Origin: Leisingera aquaemixtae
Lineage (GTDB): Bacteria; Pseudomonadota; Alphaproteobacteria; Rhodobacterales; Rhodobacteraceae
Direction of reading: 5' to 3'
Assembly: GCF_019801145.1 (NCBI RefSeq)
Contig: NZ_JAHVJQ010000009.1
Span: forward strand, 62,001-126,000
Length of the DNA stretch: 64,000 bases
The position numbers were made by a program, and so were the translations under genes. Below are positions 41,381-50,935 of the stretch, in pieces. Numbering within the stretch: position 1 is the stretch's first letter; each line of letters starts with the position of its first letter. The notes beneath the pieces are model-generated. The model saw only the letters and a list, made by a program, of their open reading frames with translations, had not been told where the DNA came from and searched no databases.

Positions 41381-44217
41381 GTATCCGCCCGTTTTGCGCC
41401 CTCGGCAATGGCTGCCCGCAGCTTCTTCTCCAGCGTCCGCTGCTTGGACTCCGAGTAGTATTTCAAACCGAACATGTCCTTGACATAGAAGGCATCCACC
41501 ACCTGCTCGCCATAGGTCGCGATCACCGCATTGGCAATATAGACATTGGCAGCCGCCAGGGTGCGGGCCAGATCGTACAGCAAGCCGGGCCGGTCGCGGG
41601 TATCGACCTCGATGATGGTGTAGATCTCCGAACCCTCGTTATCGAAGGTGATATGGGTCGGCACCTTGAAGGCGCGTTCCCGCTTCTTGATCTTGTCGCG
41701 GGATTTCAGCGCGTCGCGGGTGATGACCTCGCCCTTGAGGGTCTTTTCGATCATCTGCTTGAGCCGGTGCAGGCGGATCGGATCGAAGGGGTGGCCTTCG
41801 CTGTCCTGAATCCAGAAGGCATCGGTCACATAGCCGTCCTTGGTGGTGTAGGAACGCGCATCCACCACATTGGCGCCGACCAGAGCCAGGGCGCCCACGA
41901 TGCGGGCAAAGATGCCCGGGTGGTCCTCCATCACGAAACAGGCGCGGGTCGCGTCGCGGTCCACATCCGGATAGAGCCGGATCATCACCTCGCCCGGATC
42001 CCCCTTGGCGGTGAAGTCGCGCAGCATTTCGGCAAAGTCCACATGCGCGGTCACATGCAGCCCGTGCCAGTAGGGCGGGTAGTGGCGGGCGGTCTCGGTC
42101 TTGAGGTCGGTCTTGGACCAGTCCGGCAGCGCCTCGCGCAGGGCCTTCTTGGCCGACGCGCCGCGGTGTTCGCGGTTCAGCGCCTCCATGCCGCCCTCCA
42201 GCGCAGCGCGGGTCTGGGCGTAGAGCGCCCGCAGCAGCGCGGCCTTCCAGTTGTTCCAGGTGTCCGGGCCGACGCCGCGGATATCGCAGACGGTCAGCAG
42301 CAGCAGAAGGTCCAGCCGTTTGACCGTCTGCACAGCCTTGGCGAAGTCGCGCACCGTGCGCGGGTCGGCGATATCGCGCTTCTGCGCCATGTCCGACATC
42401 AGCAGGTGATAGCGCACCAGCCATTCCACGGTTTCGCATTCCGAAGGCTTCAGCCCCAGCCTGGGCGCCACCTTGCGGGCGATCTGGGCGCCCAGGATCG
42501 AATGGTCCTGCTCGCGGCCCTTGCCGATGTCATGCAGCAGCATCGCCACCATCAGCACCTTGCGGTTCAAGCCCTTGCGCAGGATTTCAGAGGACAGCGG
42601 CAGTTCGTCCTCCAGCTCGCCGCGCTCGATGGCGGCATAATTGGCGATGACCTGAATGGTGTGCTCATCCACCGTGTAGGAGTGATACATGTTGAACTGC
42701 ATCATCGCCACGATGGGTTCGAACTCCGGCAGGAAGGCCGACAGCACACCGAGTTCGTTCATCCGCCGGAGGGCGCGTTCGGAATTGCCGTGCTTCAGCA
42801 GAAGGTCGAGGAAAAGCTTCCGCGCCTCCTTGTCGTTGCGCATGTCCTCGTCGATCAGGTGCAGGTTGGCCGTCACCAGCCGCATCGCGTCCGGGTGGAT
42901 CAGCATGCCGGTGCGCAGCGCTTCCTCGAACAGCCGCAGCAGGTTGACCCGGTCTTCCAGGAAGGCCTTGGGGTCGACCACATCCAGCCGGTTGTGCACC
43001 ACTTTGTAGCCGGGCTTGATCCGCGGGCGGCGGCGGAAGATCCGCTCCAGGAGCGGCGCGTTCTTCTGCTGGCTGGCCTCCAGCTTGGTCAGGAAGATGC
43101 GGGTGAGGTCGCCGACCCGGGTGGCGTGGCGGAAATACTCCTGCATGAACACTTCCACGCCGCGGCGCCCGGCCTTGTCCTCGTAGCCCATGCGGCTGGC
43201 CACCTCGACCTGCAGGTCGAAAGTCAGCTGCTCGGTGGCGCGCCCGGTTGCCAGATGCAGATGCGCGCGCACCGCCCACAGGAACGTGGCGGCCTTGGCA
43301 AACAGCTCCATCTCCTCGGCGCGGAACAGCCCCAGCGGCACCAGCTCCTCGGCATCTTTCACCTGGTAGAGATACTTGGCGATCCAGAACAGCGACTGCA
43401 GGTCGCGCAGGCCGCCCTTGCCCTCCTTCACGTTGGGCTCGACCATATAGCGCTGGCCCTGCTTCAGGTGGCGGGCATCCCGTTCAGCCAGCTTGGCTTC
43501 GACAAATTCCTGCGCGTCCTGGGAAAACAGCTCCTTCTTGAGGCGCTTGTCCAGCTCCTTGGCCAAGGGGGCGTGGCCTGCCAGGAACCGGTGCTCCAGC
43601 ATAGCCGTGCGGATGGTGTAGTCTTCGCTGCCCAGCCGGATGCAGTCCTTGATGGTGCGGCTGGCATGGCCCACCTTCAGCCGCAGGTCCCACAGGATGT
43701 AAAGCATGGATTCAATCACGCTCTCCGCCCAGGCGGTGATCTTGTAGGGGGTCAGGAACAGCAGGTCGACGTCCGAGGCCGGCGCCATTTCCCCCCGGCC
43801 GTAACCTCCCACCGCCAGTACCGCGATGCGCTCGCCCTGGGTCGGGGTGGCAAGCGGGTGCAGCAGCTCGCCGGCGACATAAAGCGCGGTGGTCACCAGC
43901 CCGTCGGTCAGGAAGGTGTAGGAGCGGGCCATCTCCCGCGCGGCAAAGGGCTGCGCAGCAAAGGCCTCGGCAATTGCTGCGCGGCCGGCCTTGTTGGCGG
44001 CCTTCAGGATTTTCACCGTCTCGCTGCGCAGGGCCGCGGCGGGCGTGTCCTCTGCCAGCGCCTTGATCTGCGCCCGGATGCTGCCGGCGTCAAAGATGTC
44101 CGGCGGGCTGCAGATCAGCGGTCCCAGCGGTTGCGGCAGGCCATTGGCAGAGGCTTTTGCAGGGCGGGCGGCAGGGTCAGAAACCGGCGCCTGCGAAGCT
44201 GCTTGGGGCTGGGTCAA
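41377..44217 (-). CDS. glnD: Bifunctional PII uridylyltransferase / uridylyl-removing enzyme GlnD
   Basis: This 946-residue nitrogen sensor modifies PII proteins in response to glutamine. A nucleotidyltransferase domain (GGYGRGEMAPASDVDLLFL, with the GS-like and D-x-D motif) is followed by a GlnD_UR domain, an HD domain (HDIGKG) and two ACT domains (DHPGIFARIVGAL and DTRDRPGLLYDLART). The start at 44217 lies 41 bases inside the upstream gene and no later ATG, GTG or TTG is available in the first 40 codons. Followed directly by murJ. Confidence 0.94.
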   Translation of the reverse strand: MTQPQAASQAPVSDPAARPAKASANGLPQPLGPLICSPPDIFDAGSIRAQIKALAEDTPAAALRSETVKILKAANKAGRAAIAEAFAAQPFAAREMARSYTFLTDGLVTTALYVAGELLHPLATPTQGERIAVLAVGGYGRGEMAPASDVDLLFLTPYKITAWAESVIESMLYILWDLRLKVGHASRTIKDCIRLGSEDYTIRTAMLEHRFLAGHAPLAKELDKRLKKELFSQDAQEFVEAKLAERDARHLKQGQRYMVEPNVKEGKGGLRDLQSLFWIAKYLYQVKDAEELVPLGLFRAEEMELFAKAATFLWAVRAHLHLATGRATEQLTFDLQVEVASRMGYEDKAGRRGVEVFMQEYFRHATRVGDLTRIFLTKLEASQQKNAPLLERIFRRRPRIKPGYKVVHNRLDVVDPKAFLEDRVNLLRLFEEALRTGMLIHPDAMRLVTANLHLIDEDMRNDKEARKLFLDLLLKHGNSERALRRMNELGVLSAFLPEFEPIVAMMQFNMYHSYTVDEHTIQVIANYAAIERGELEDELPLSSEILRKGLNRKVLMVAMLLHDIGKGREQDHSILGAQIARKVAPRLGLKPSECETVEWLVRYHLLMSDMAQKRDIADPRTVRDFAKAVQTVKRLDLLLLLTVCDIRGVGPDTWNNWKAALLRALYAQTRAALEGGMEALNREHRGASAKKALREALPDWSKTDLKTETARHYPPYWHGLHVTAHVDFAEMLRDFTAKGDPGEVMIRLYPDVDRDATRACFVMEDHPGIFARIVGALALVGANVVDARSYTTKDGYVTDAFWIQDSEGHPFDPIRLHRLKQMIEKTLKGEVITRDALKSRDKIKKRERAFKVPTHITFDNEGSEIYTIIEVDTRDRPGLLYDLARTLAAANVYIANAVIATYGEQVVDAFYVKDMFGLKYYSESKQRTLEKKLRAAIAEGAKRADT

Positions 44218-45343
44218 TGATCACGACTTTCTGTTCTTGGATGGAGGCAACCGCCAGACCGCGTTCATTGGTGCCGTCGGGCCGCAGACGGAAGATGCCG
44301 CCTGCGCCCTGGAAGCCTGCGCCCTGGGTCAGGGCGCCCGCGGTCAGGGCGTCGGACTTGCCGGCCGCAACCAGCGCGCCGATGGCGGCGATGCCGTCAT
44401 AGGCCAGGCTGCCGATGGAATGCGGAGCGGCGCCATAGCTTGCCTGGTAGCGGGCGCTGAACTGCTGCACCTTGCTTTGATCCGGCAGGGCGAACCAGCC
44501 GCCCTGCACGCCGGGCAGGGACAGGGTCTGCGGCGGGATATCCCAGCGGGTCAGGCCGATGTACTGCTTTTCTGCCGGATCGACACCGGCTTCCGGCATC
44601 AACTGCGCCAGCAGCGGCAGCGCACCTGCGGTTGTCGACGTCAGGAACACGGCGTCTGCGCCGGCGGCTTCGCTGCGGATGGCGGGGATGGCGTTGATCA
44701 CGCCTTGCTGGGACAGCTCATAGCCGACGCTGCCCGCGACGCTGGCGCCGGTTTCGCTGGCCGCGCGCTGGATCGCGTTGCGCCCTGCCACGCCCGCGGC
44801 ATCATTGCCGCCGACGATCAGGATGTTGCGCTTGCCGTTGCGGGCGGCAAAGCTGGTCAGCCGCCGCGCGGTGTTGTCGAAGGTCGGCCCCAGGATAAAA
44901 ACGTTGCCGCCGGCAATGGCCGGGTTGTTGGAAAAGGCCAGCACGTTCACGCCGCGCTGGCGGGCCGCGATGCCGGCCGCATTGGCGGCTTCGGCATAAA
45001 CCGGGCCAAGTATGACCCGGGCGCCGTCGCTCAGCGCCTGCTGCGCGGCGCTGGAGGCCACCTCGGGGCTGCCTGCGGTATCATAGACCCGCAGGTCGAT
45101 CTGCACACCGTCCAGATCGGCAATTGCCATGCGGGCGGCGTTTTCCAGGCTCTTTGCCAGCACGCTGTCGCCCTGCTGCGCAGAGCCGCGCGGCACCAGC
45201 AGCGCCACCGGAACGGGTTTGGAGGTGTTAATGGTCGGGCCGGTGCCAACGGCAATCGGGTCACAGGCAGTAAGGGCAATGGCGGAAACTGCCGCGGCGG
45301 CTGTCAGAGCCGCCTTGCGGGCGCGTTTGAAAACAGCAAACAT
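44177..45343 (-). CDS. Penicillin-binding-protein activator-like lipoprotein (LpoA C-terminal type)
   Basis: This 388-residue lipoprotein has the lipobox L-T-A-C (Cys27). The rest is a periplasmic-binding fold as in the C-terminal domain of LpoA and of branched-chain amino acid binding proteins (VPVALLVPRGS, RVILGPVYAEAANA, RRLTSFAARNGKRNILIVGGNDAAG). It lacks the N-terminal TPR-like domain of full LpoA. It probably acts at the outer membrane in peptidoglycan synthesis, consistent with murJ two genes downstream. It is divergent from rsmI. Confidence 0.8.
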   Translation of the reverse strand: MFAVFKRARKAALTAAAAVSAIALTACDPIAVGTGPTINTSKPVPVALLVPRGSAQQGDSVLAKSLENAARMAIADLDGVQIDLRVYDTAGSPEVASSAAQQALSDGARVILGPVYAEAANAAGIAARQRGVNVLAFSNNPAIAGGNVFILGPTFDNTARRLTSFAARNGKRNILIVGGNDAAGVAGRNAIQRAASETGASVAGSVGYELSQQGVINAIPAIRSEAAGADAVFLTSTTAGALPLLAQLMPEAGVDPAEKQYIGLTRWDIPPQTLSLPGVQGGWFALPDQSKVQQFSARYQASYGAAPHSIGSLAYDGIAAIGALVAAGKSDALTAGALTQGAGFQGAGGIFRLRPDGTNERGLAVASIQEQKVVIIDPAPSSFAGAGF

Positions 45344-45430
45344 AATGGCTTGAAACTCCGTTCTCCCGGCGCGGCAGCGCCGTGTGGGTTTTAGGGCGGA
45401 TCATAAACGACCAAAAAGGCGGGTCCAGCG

Positions 45431-46288
45431 TTGAATCACCAGAATGTCATATTGTCCCCCGGGCTGTACTTTGTTGCCACGCCGATCGGCACCGCCCGCG
45501 ACATTACCCTGCGGGCGCTGGATGTGCTGGCCTCGGCCGATGTGCTTGCGGCTGAGGATACACGCTCGCTGCGCAAGCTGATGGAGATTCACGGGGTGCC
45601 GCTGGGCGGGCGGCGGATCATCGCCTACCACGACCACAGCGGTACCGGCGCGCGGGCCAAACTGCTGGAAGCGATTGGCGAGGGGAAATCGGTTGCCTAC
45701 GCGTCTGAGGCCGGGATGCCGCTGATTGCGGACCCCGGCTTTGACCTCAGCCGTGCGGCGGCGGAGGCGGGCCATACCGTCACGTGCGCCCCCGGGGCCT
45801 CTGCCGCGGCCACCGCGCTGACGCTGGCAGGGCTGCCGACAGATGCGTTCTTCTTTGCAGGCTTCCTGCCCAATGCCTCGGGTGCCCGGCGCAAGCGGCT
45901 GGAAGAACTGCGGGAAATTCCCGGCACGCTGATTTTTTATGAATCGCCGAAACGGGTGGCCGCCTCGGTTGCCGACATGGCGGCGGTGCTGGGCAACCGC
46001 CCTGCCGCGCTGTGCCGCGAACTGACCAAGAAATTCGAGGAGGTGCGCCGGGCGCCGCTGACCGATCTGGCAGCGGGTTTGGAGGAAAGCCCGGTCAAGG
46101 GCGAGATTGTGCTGCTGGTCGACCGCGCGCAGGAGGCGGAAGTCAGCGAGGGTGATCTGGAAAGCGACCTGCAGGCCGCGCTGCAGGGCAATTCGGTCAA
46201 GGATGCCGCCGGGATCGTCGCCGAGATGCACGGGCTGCCCCGGCGCAAGGTCTACCAGATGGCATTGCAGCTGGCGAAGGGCGGCTGA
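45431..46288 (+). CDS. rsmI: 16S rRNA (cytidine-1402-2'-O)-methyltransferase RsmI
   Basis: This 285-residue SAM-dependent methyltransferase has the tetrapyrrole-methylase fold. LYFVATPIGTARDITLRAL, AEDTRSLRKLM, AYHDHS and SEAGMPLIADPG are RsmI signatures. It starts at TTG 45431, since no ATG or GTG fits before the conserved N-terminus. It lies 3 bases before yraN, so the two form an operon, and is divergent from the LpoA-like gene. Confidence 0.93.
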   Translation: MNHQNVILSPGLYFVATPIGTARDITLRALDVLASADVLAAEDTRSLRKLMEIHGVPLGGRRIIAYHDHSGTGARAKLLEAIGEGKSVAYASEAGMPLIADPGFDLSRAAAEAGHTVTCAPGASAAATALTLAGLPTDAFFFAGFLPNASGARRKRLEELREIPGTLIFYESPKRVAASVADMAAVLGNRPAALCRELTKKFEEVRRAPLTDLAAGLEESPVKGEIVLLVDRAQEAEVSEGDLESDLQAALQGNSVKDAAGIVAEMHGLPRRKVYQMALQLAKGG

Positions 46289-46291
46289 GGC

Positions 46292-46666
46292 ATGACCCGC
46301 GCCCGCCAGCACCGCGGCGCCCGCGCGCATCTGGCCGGCGCGGCCGCGGAGGAAATCGTGGCGCGCCACTATGAAAACCGCGGCTACACCGTGGCCGAGC
46401 GCCGCTGGCGCGGGCCGGGCGGCGAGATCGACCTGATCCTGCGCGGCCCCGGGGAACTGGTGTTTGTCGAGGTGAAGCACAGTGCCACCAGCGCAAGCGC
46501 GGCCATGCGCATCACACCGCGGCAGGCGGAGCGCATCTATGCCAGTGCCGGGCAGTATCTGGAGAACGAGCCGCAGGGCCAGCTGACGCCGGTGCGGTTC
46601 GATGCGGCGCTAGTGGACGGCTCAGGCGCGGTGGAGATCATTGAAAACGCCTTCGGGATGGACTGA
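46292..46666 (+). CDS. yraN: YraN family (UPF0102) putative nuclease
   Basis: This 124-residue protein has the restriction-endonuclease-like core of UPF0102: AAEEIVARHYENRGYTVAERRWRGPGGEIDLI, then LVFVEVKH with the catalytic E-x-K. A role in DNA or RNA processing is expected but unproven. It follows rsmI after 3 bases, a common pairing in proteobacteria. Confidence 0.9.
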   Translation: MTRARQHRGARAHLAGAAAEEIVARHYENRGYTVAERRWRGPGGEIDLILRGPGELVFVEVKHSATSASAAMRITPRQAERIYASAGQYLENEPQGQLTPVRFDAALVDGSGAVEIIENAFGMD

Positions 46667-46737
46667 ACTGCGCCTGACCCATTGAACCCGGGACAGCGCT
46701 GGGCCATGTATTTGGCCAGTTTACAAGGGATACTGCC

Positions 46738-47673
46738 ATGAAGATCGCCTTTCAGATGGACCCGGTCATGGGCGTGGACATCAATGCGGACAGCAGCTTC
46801 CGCCTGGCCGAAGAAGCCCAGGCGCGCGGCCATGAGCTGTTTTTCTACACCCCGGACCACCTGGCCTATCAGGAGGGCCATGTCACCGCCCGCGGCCATG
46901 ACATGACCGTTCAGCGGGTCGAGGGCGTTCCGGCGGTGCTGGGGCCGGAGCGGGAGGTGGACCTCGGCACATTCGATGTGGTCTGGCTGCGCCAGGACCC
47001 GCCCTTTGATATGCATTACATCACCTCGACGCACCTCCTGGACCGGCTCAAGGGGCAGACGCTGGTCGTGAATGATCCTTTCTGGGTGCGCAACTATCCG
47101 GAAAAGCTGCTGGTGCTGGATTTCCCGGATCTGACCCCGCCCACGGCGATTGCCCGCGACCTGCAAACCATCAAGGCGTTCAAGGAAAAGCACGGCGATA
47201 TCATCCTGAAGCCGCTTTACGGAAACGGCGGGGCAGGGGTGTTCCGGCTCGACCACGGCGACCGCAACCTGACCGCATTGCACGAGTTGTTCACTGGCTT
47301 CAGCCGCGAGCCGCTGATCGTGCAGAAATTCCTGCCTGACGTCAGCAACGGTGACAAGCGGGTGATCCTGGTCGACGGCGAGCCGGTGGGGGCGATCAAC
47401 CGGGTGCCTGCGGCAGGTGAAACCCGCTCGAACATGCATGCCGGCGGGCGCCCGGAAAAGACCGGCCTGACTGAGCGCGACCTGGAAATCTGCGCCGCCA
47501 TCGGCCCGCTGCTGCGCGAAAAGGGCCAAATCTTTGTCGGCATCGACGTGATCGGCGACTACCTGACCGAGATCAACGTGACCTCGCCCACGGGCATTCA
47601 GGAGCTGGAGCGTTTTGACGGGGTGAACATCGCCGGGAAGGTCTGGCAGGCGATCGAAGCCAAGATCAGCTGA
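46738..47673 (+). CDS. gshB: Glutathione synthetase
   Basis: This 311-residue ATP-grasp enzyme joins gamma-glutamylcysteine and glycine. The N-terminal [17 protein letters not shown] is typical. [10 protein letters not shown] is the glycine-rich ATP loop, and [13 protein letters not shown] is the C-terminal metal/ATP site. Length fits GshB. An AAGGGAT ribosome site precedes the ATG. The next gene overlaps its stop by one base. Confidence 0.95.
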   Translation: MKIAFQMDPVMGVDINADSSFRLAEEAQARGHELFFYTPDHLAYQEGHVTARGHDMTVQRVEGVPAVLGPEREVDLGTFDVVWLRQDPPFDMHYITSTHLLDRLKGQTLVVNDPFWVRNYPEKLLVLDFPDLTPPTAIARDLQTIKAFKEKHGDIILKPLYGNGGAGVFRLDHGDRNLTALHELFTGFSREPLIVQKFLPDVSNGDKRVILVDGEPVGAINRVPAAGETRSNMHAGGRPEKTGLTERDLEICAAIGPLLREKGQIFVGIDVIGDYLTEINVTSPTGIQELERFDGVNIAGKVWQAIEAKIS

Positions 47674-48578
47674 TGAGCTGGCAGCGCCGCGCCATCAACG
47701 CATGGATGCGCTATGGCATGAAACCGGTGCTGCAACTGACCAGCAACCCGGAGCTGGCGCGCAGGGTATTTGAAGCCTTTGCTCCCCGGCTTTATCCGGC
47801 GTTGCCGTTTACCAGGCTGCAGCGGCGGCCTGCGCCTGTGCCGCTGAAGCTGGTGTCCTGCGGGCAGGTGCGGCGCGGGCAGATCATTCTTTTCCTGCAT
47901 GGCGGCGCCTATCTGGCAGGCAGCGCGCGTGCCTATCAGGGGATGCTGTCCCGCCTGTCACGGGCGTCCGGGCTGGAGATTGCAGTGCCGGATTACCGGC
48001 TGCTGCAGCAGGCCCCCTTTCCGGCGGCTTACGAGGATGCCCGGGCGGCTTGGGCGTATCTGCGCCAAAGGGGGTATGCAGCCAGGGATATACTGCTGGC
48101 CGGTGACAGTGCCGGCGGCGGGCTGGCGCTGGCGCTTCTTGCGGGTCTTCTGGAGGAGGGAGAACGCCCCGCGGGCCTTGCCGCCTTCTCTCCCTGGTGC
48201 GACCTGACCCTGAGCGGGGCCAGCATTCAATCCAATCGGAACAGGGATGTGATCATTCCGGCTGGCCGAATGAAAGAGGTTGTGGATCAATACCTTGCGG
48301 GTGCGGACCCGGCGGATGTGCGGGCGTCGCCGCTGTTCGCCCGCTTCCCCGACCCGCCGCCGGTGCTGATTCAGGCTGGCGACAGCGAAGTGCTGCTGTC
48401 AGATTCGCAGCGCATGGCGCAGCTGCTGGAGGCCTCGGGCGGCGAGGTGCGCTTCAGCCTGTGGCAGGATGTTCCCCATGTCTGGCAGTTCATGGCGGGC
48501 CACTTGCCCGAAGGCCAGGCCGCATTGGAGGAGGCCGCAGCCTTTGCCGCGGATGTGCTCGGCAGCGCATCAGCGTGA
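47673..48578 (+). CDS. Alpha/beta hydrolase (hormone-sensitive lipase family)
   Basis: This 301-residue esterase-like protein has the HGGAY oxyanion motif, GDSAGG with the nucleophile Ser, then an Asp in GDSEVLLSDS and a His in VPHVWQF. No signal peptide. The substrate is unknown. The ATG overlaps the gshB stop (TGATG), so the two are co-translated. Its last 9 bases overlap the end of the converging comM-like gene. Confidence 0.87.
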   Translation: MSWQRRAINAWMRYGMKPVLQLTSNPELARRVFEAFAPRLYPALPFTRLQRRPAPVPLKLVSCGQVRRGQIILFLHGGAYLAGSARAYQGMLSRLSRASGLEIAVPDYRLLQQAPFPAAYEDARAAWAYLRQRGYAARDILLAGDSAGGGLALALLAGLLEEGERPAGLAAFSPWCDLTLSGASIQSNRNRDVIIPAGRMKEVVDQYLAGADPADVRASPLFARFPDPPPVLIQAGDSEVLLSDSQRMAQLLEASGGEVRFSLWQDVPHVWQFMAGHLPEGQAALEEAAAFAADVLGSASA

Positions 48579-50078
48579 CGGCGGCAGCCGGAAGCTCAGC
48601 GCCTCGGCAAAATGCGGCCGCTGCACCTGTTCCTCGCAGGCCAGATCCGCAATCGTGCGCGCAACCCGCAGCACCCGGTGGTAGCCGCGTGCGCTGAGGC
48701 CGAAGCGTTCGGCGGCCCGGACCAGCAGGGCGCGGCTTTCGGCGTCCGGGGCGGCGATGTCCTCCAGCAGTGCGCCTTCGGCATCAGCGTTCTGGCGCAG
48801 GCCGGGGTGGGTGCGGAACCGGGCCGCCTGCATTTCGCGGGCAACTGCCACCCGCTGCGCGACTTCAGCCGAGCCCTCGGCGCTGGGCGGCAGCTCCAGA
48901 TCGGCCACATCCACGGGCGGCACGTCCAGGTGCAGGTCGAAGCGGTCCAGCAGCGGGCCGGAAATCCGGCCCAGATAGTTTGCTCCGCAAATGGGGGCCT
49001 GGGAACAGGCGCGGTTGGCATCGGCCAGATAGCCGCATTTGCAGGGATTGGCGGCCGCCACCAGCATGAAGCGGCTGGGGTATTTCACGTGGGCGTTGGC
49101 GCGCGCCACCATCACCTCGCCGGTTTCCAGCGGCTGGCGCAGGGTTTCCAGCACCGGGCGGCCGAACTCCGGCAGCTCGTCCAGGAACAGCACGCCGTTG
49201 TGGGCCAGGCTGATCTCGCCCGGCTGCGCCCGCCGCCCGCCGCCGGCGATTGCGGCCATGGAGGCGGTGTGGTGCGGCTCGCGGAAGGGGCGGGCGCGGC
49301 TGATGCCGCCTTCGTCGATCAGCCCGCACAGGGAATGGATCATCGAGGTTTCCAGCGCCTCAGCCGGGGACAGCGGCGGCAGGATCGAGGGCAGCCGCGC
49401 TGCCAGCATCGACTTGCCCGACCCCGGCGGGCCGACCATCAGCATGTGATGGCGCCCGGCGGCAGCGATTTCCAGCGCGCGCTTGGCGGTCTCCTGGCCT
49501 TTGACGTCGCGCAGATCCTTGCCGCCCAGATCGAGGACAGCTTCGCCCGGCGTGGCAGGTTCGATGCGCCGCTGGCCTGTGAAATGCTGCACCGCCTCCG
49601 TCAGGGTGGCGGCGCCGATCACCTGCGCGGCGTCGACCCAAGCCGCCTCCGGTCCTGAGGGTTTCGGGCAAAGCAGCATCCGGCCTTCCTCTGCCGCTGT
49701 CACCGCTGCGGGCAGGGCGCCGGCCACGGGCATCAGCTGGCCGTCGAGCGAGAGTTCTCCAAGGGCAATGGTCTCCTCGGCTTTCTCCGCCGGGATAATG
49801 CCAATGGCGGCCAGCAAAGCGAGTGCAATCGGCAGGTCGAAATGGCTGCCCTCCTTGGGCAGGTCCGCGGGGGACAGATTTATGGTGATCCGGCGCGATG
49901 GCAGGGCGATGGACATTGCCGCAAAGGCGGCACGCACCCGCTCGCGTGCCTCCTGCACCGCCTTGTCCGGCAGGCCGACGACCGAAAATGCAGGCAAGCC
50001 GGGGGCAACCGCGCATTGCACCTCAACCTGGCGGGCTTCGACGCCCTGAAATGCCACCGTGTAAGAACGTGCCGTCAT
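48570..50078 (-). CDS. comM: ComM/YifB-like Mg-chelatase-type AAA+ ATPase
   Basis: This 502-residue protein has an N-terminal Lon-like domain (VVGLPDKAVQEARERVRAAF), an AAA+ core with Walker A GPPGSGKSMLAARLP and Walker B VLFLDELPEF, a Cys cluster (NPCKCGYL, plus two further Cys) and a C-terminal Mg_chelatase_C domain. ComM is a branch-migration helicase that helps integrate DNA taken up by transformation. It converges on the alpha/beta hydrolase gene. Confidence 0.93.
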   Translation of the reverse strand: MTARSYTVAFQGVEARQVEVQCAVAPGLPAFSVVGLPDKAVQEARERVRAAFAAMSIALPSRRITINLSPADLPKEGSHFDLPIALALLAAIGIIPAEKAEETIALGELSLDGQLMPVAGALPAAVTAAEEGRMLLCPKPSGPEAAWVDAAQVIGAATLTEAVQHFTGQRRIEPATPGEAVLDLGGKDLRDVKGQETAKRALEIAAAGRHHMLMVGPPGSGKSMLAARLPSILPPLSPAEALETSMIHSLCGLIDEGGISRARPFREPHHTASMAAIAGGGRRAQPGEISLAHNGVLFLDELPEFGRPVLETLRQPLETGEVMVARANAHVKYPSRFMLVAAANPCKCGYLADANRACSQAPICGANYLGRISGPLLDRFDLHLDVPPVDVADLELPPSAEGSAEVAQRVAVAREMQAARFRTHPGLRQNADAEGALLEDIAAPDAESRALLVRAAERFGLSARGYHRVLRVARTIADLACEEQVQRPHFAEALSFRLPPSR

Positions 50079-50158
50079 CTCTCCCCGCCTTCTGAAAGGT
50101 CAGGGAGAGATGCTTGGCAATCGTGGTTTCCGATTGGTTAACGTGCGTGGCGGCGAGC

Positions 50159-50181
50159 CGCGAATTCACGCAGAATTCGCG
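50159..50181 (-). terminator. Hairpin after the glutathione transferase gene
   Basis: CGCGAATTC (50159-50167) and GAATTCGCG (50173-50181) form a perfect 9-bp stem with loop ACGCA, 13 bases past the GST stop. No clear T-run follows on the minus strand, so termination is possible but unproven. Confidence 0.5.
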
Positions 50182-50193
50182 CAGGCCGCCGGT

Positions 50194-50877
50194 TCAGTCC
50201 AGGGACCAGGGCCGCTTCGGCAGGTCCATCGCATAGGGTTCCGGGTCATAGCTGACCTCATGCGCCTTCTCCTGCCATTGCAGGAAAACCGGGTCCGACA
50301 GCAACAGTTTGCAATAGGAGCGGGTTTCAGAGGAAACCGGCAGGCCGTACCCCACGATCCGGGCCGCAACCGGGGTGTAGAACACATCCGCCAGCGAATA
50401 CGCCCCGAACAGGTAACCGCTGCCTTGGCCGGAAACCTTGCGGGTGTGGGCAAACAGCGCCTCGATCCGGTCAAGGTCGGCCTTTACGCCGCGCGACACC
50501 TCGAAGCCTTCATAGATATGGGCCAGCTGCATCGGGCATTCACCGCGCAAGGCAGAAAATCCGCCAACCATTTCCGCCGCCAGCCAGCGCGCTGTGGCGC
50601 GCTGTGCCGGATCTGCGGGCCAGAGGCCGGCGTCCGGGTGGCGTTCGGCCAGGGTCTCGGCAATGGCCAGGCTTTCGCCGACAACCATGCCTTCCGGCGT
50701 GCGCAGCGCGGGCACCAGCCGTGCCGGGGCCAGATGCGCCATTTCCTGCGCCATGGTTCCGGAATAGAGCCCCACCATACGCACCGTATGGGGCAAAGAG
50801 AATTTTTCGAGCATGAGCCAGCCGCGCAATGACCAGCTGGAATACATGCGGTCGCCAATATAGATTTCATAAGCCAT
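50194..50877 (-). CDS. Glutathione S-transferase family protein
   Basis: This 227-residue protein has a thioredoxin-like N-terminal domain (YIGDRMYSSWSLRGWLML, with a candidate catalytic Ser), the G-x-VP-like segment VPALRTPEGMVVGESLAIAETL, and a helical C-terminal domain. The substrate is unknown; such proteins detoxify electrophiles with glutathione. It lies between comM and a histidine phosphatase, on the same strand, with no tight coupling. Confidence 0.88.
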   Translation of the reverse strand: MAYEIYIGDRMYSSWSLRGWLMLEKFSLPHTVRMVGLYSGTMAQEMAHLAPARLVPALRTPEGMVVGESLAIAETLAERHPDAGLWPADPAQRATARWLAAEMVGGFSALRGECPMQLAHIYEGFEVSRGVKADLDRIEALFAHTRKVSGQGSGYLFGAYSLADVFYTPVAARIVGYGLPVSSETRSYCKLLLSDPVFLQWQEKAHEVSYDPEPYAMDLPKRPWSLD

Positions 50878-50935
50878 GGCAGGAGGCTAGCGCCGGGCGG
50901 CGCATTTCAAAATGGAATGTTTGTGATGCCAACCG

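Noticed and set aside
41653-44220. An 855-codon open frame on the plus strand opposite glnD
   Set aside because: It is exactly antisense to glnD, has His/Gln/Leu-rich composition typical of reverse-strand reading in high-GC genes, and matches no family.
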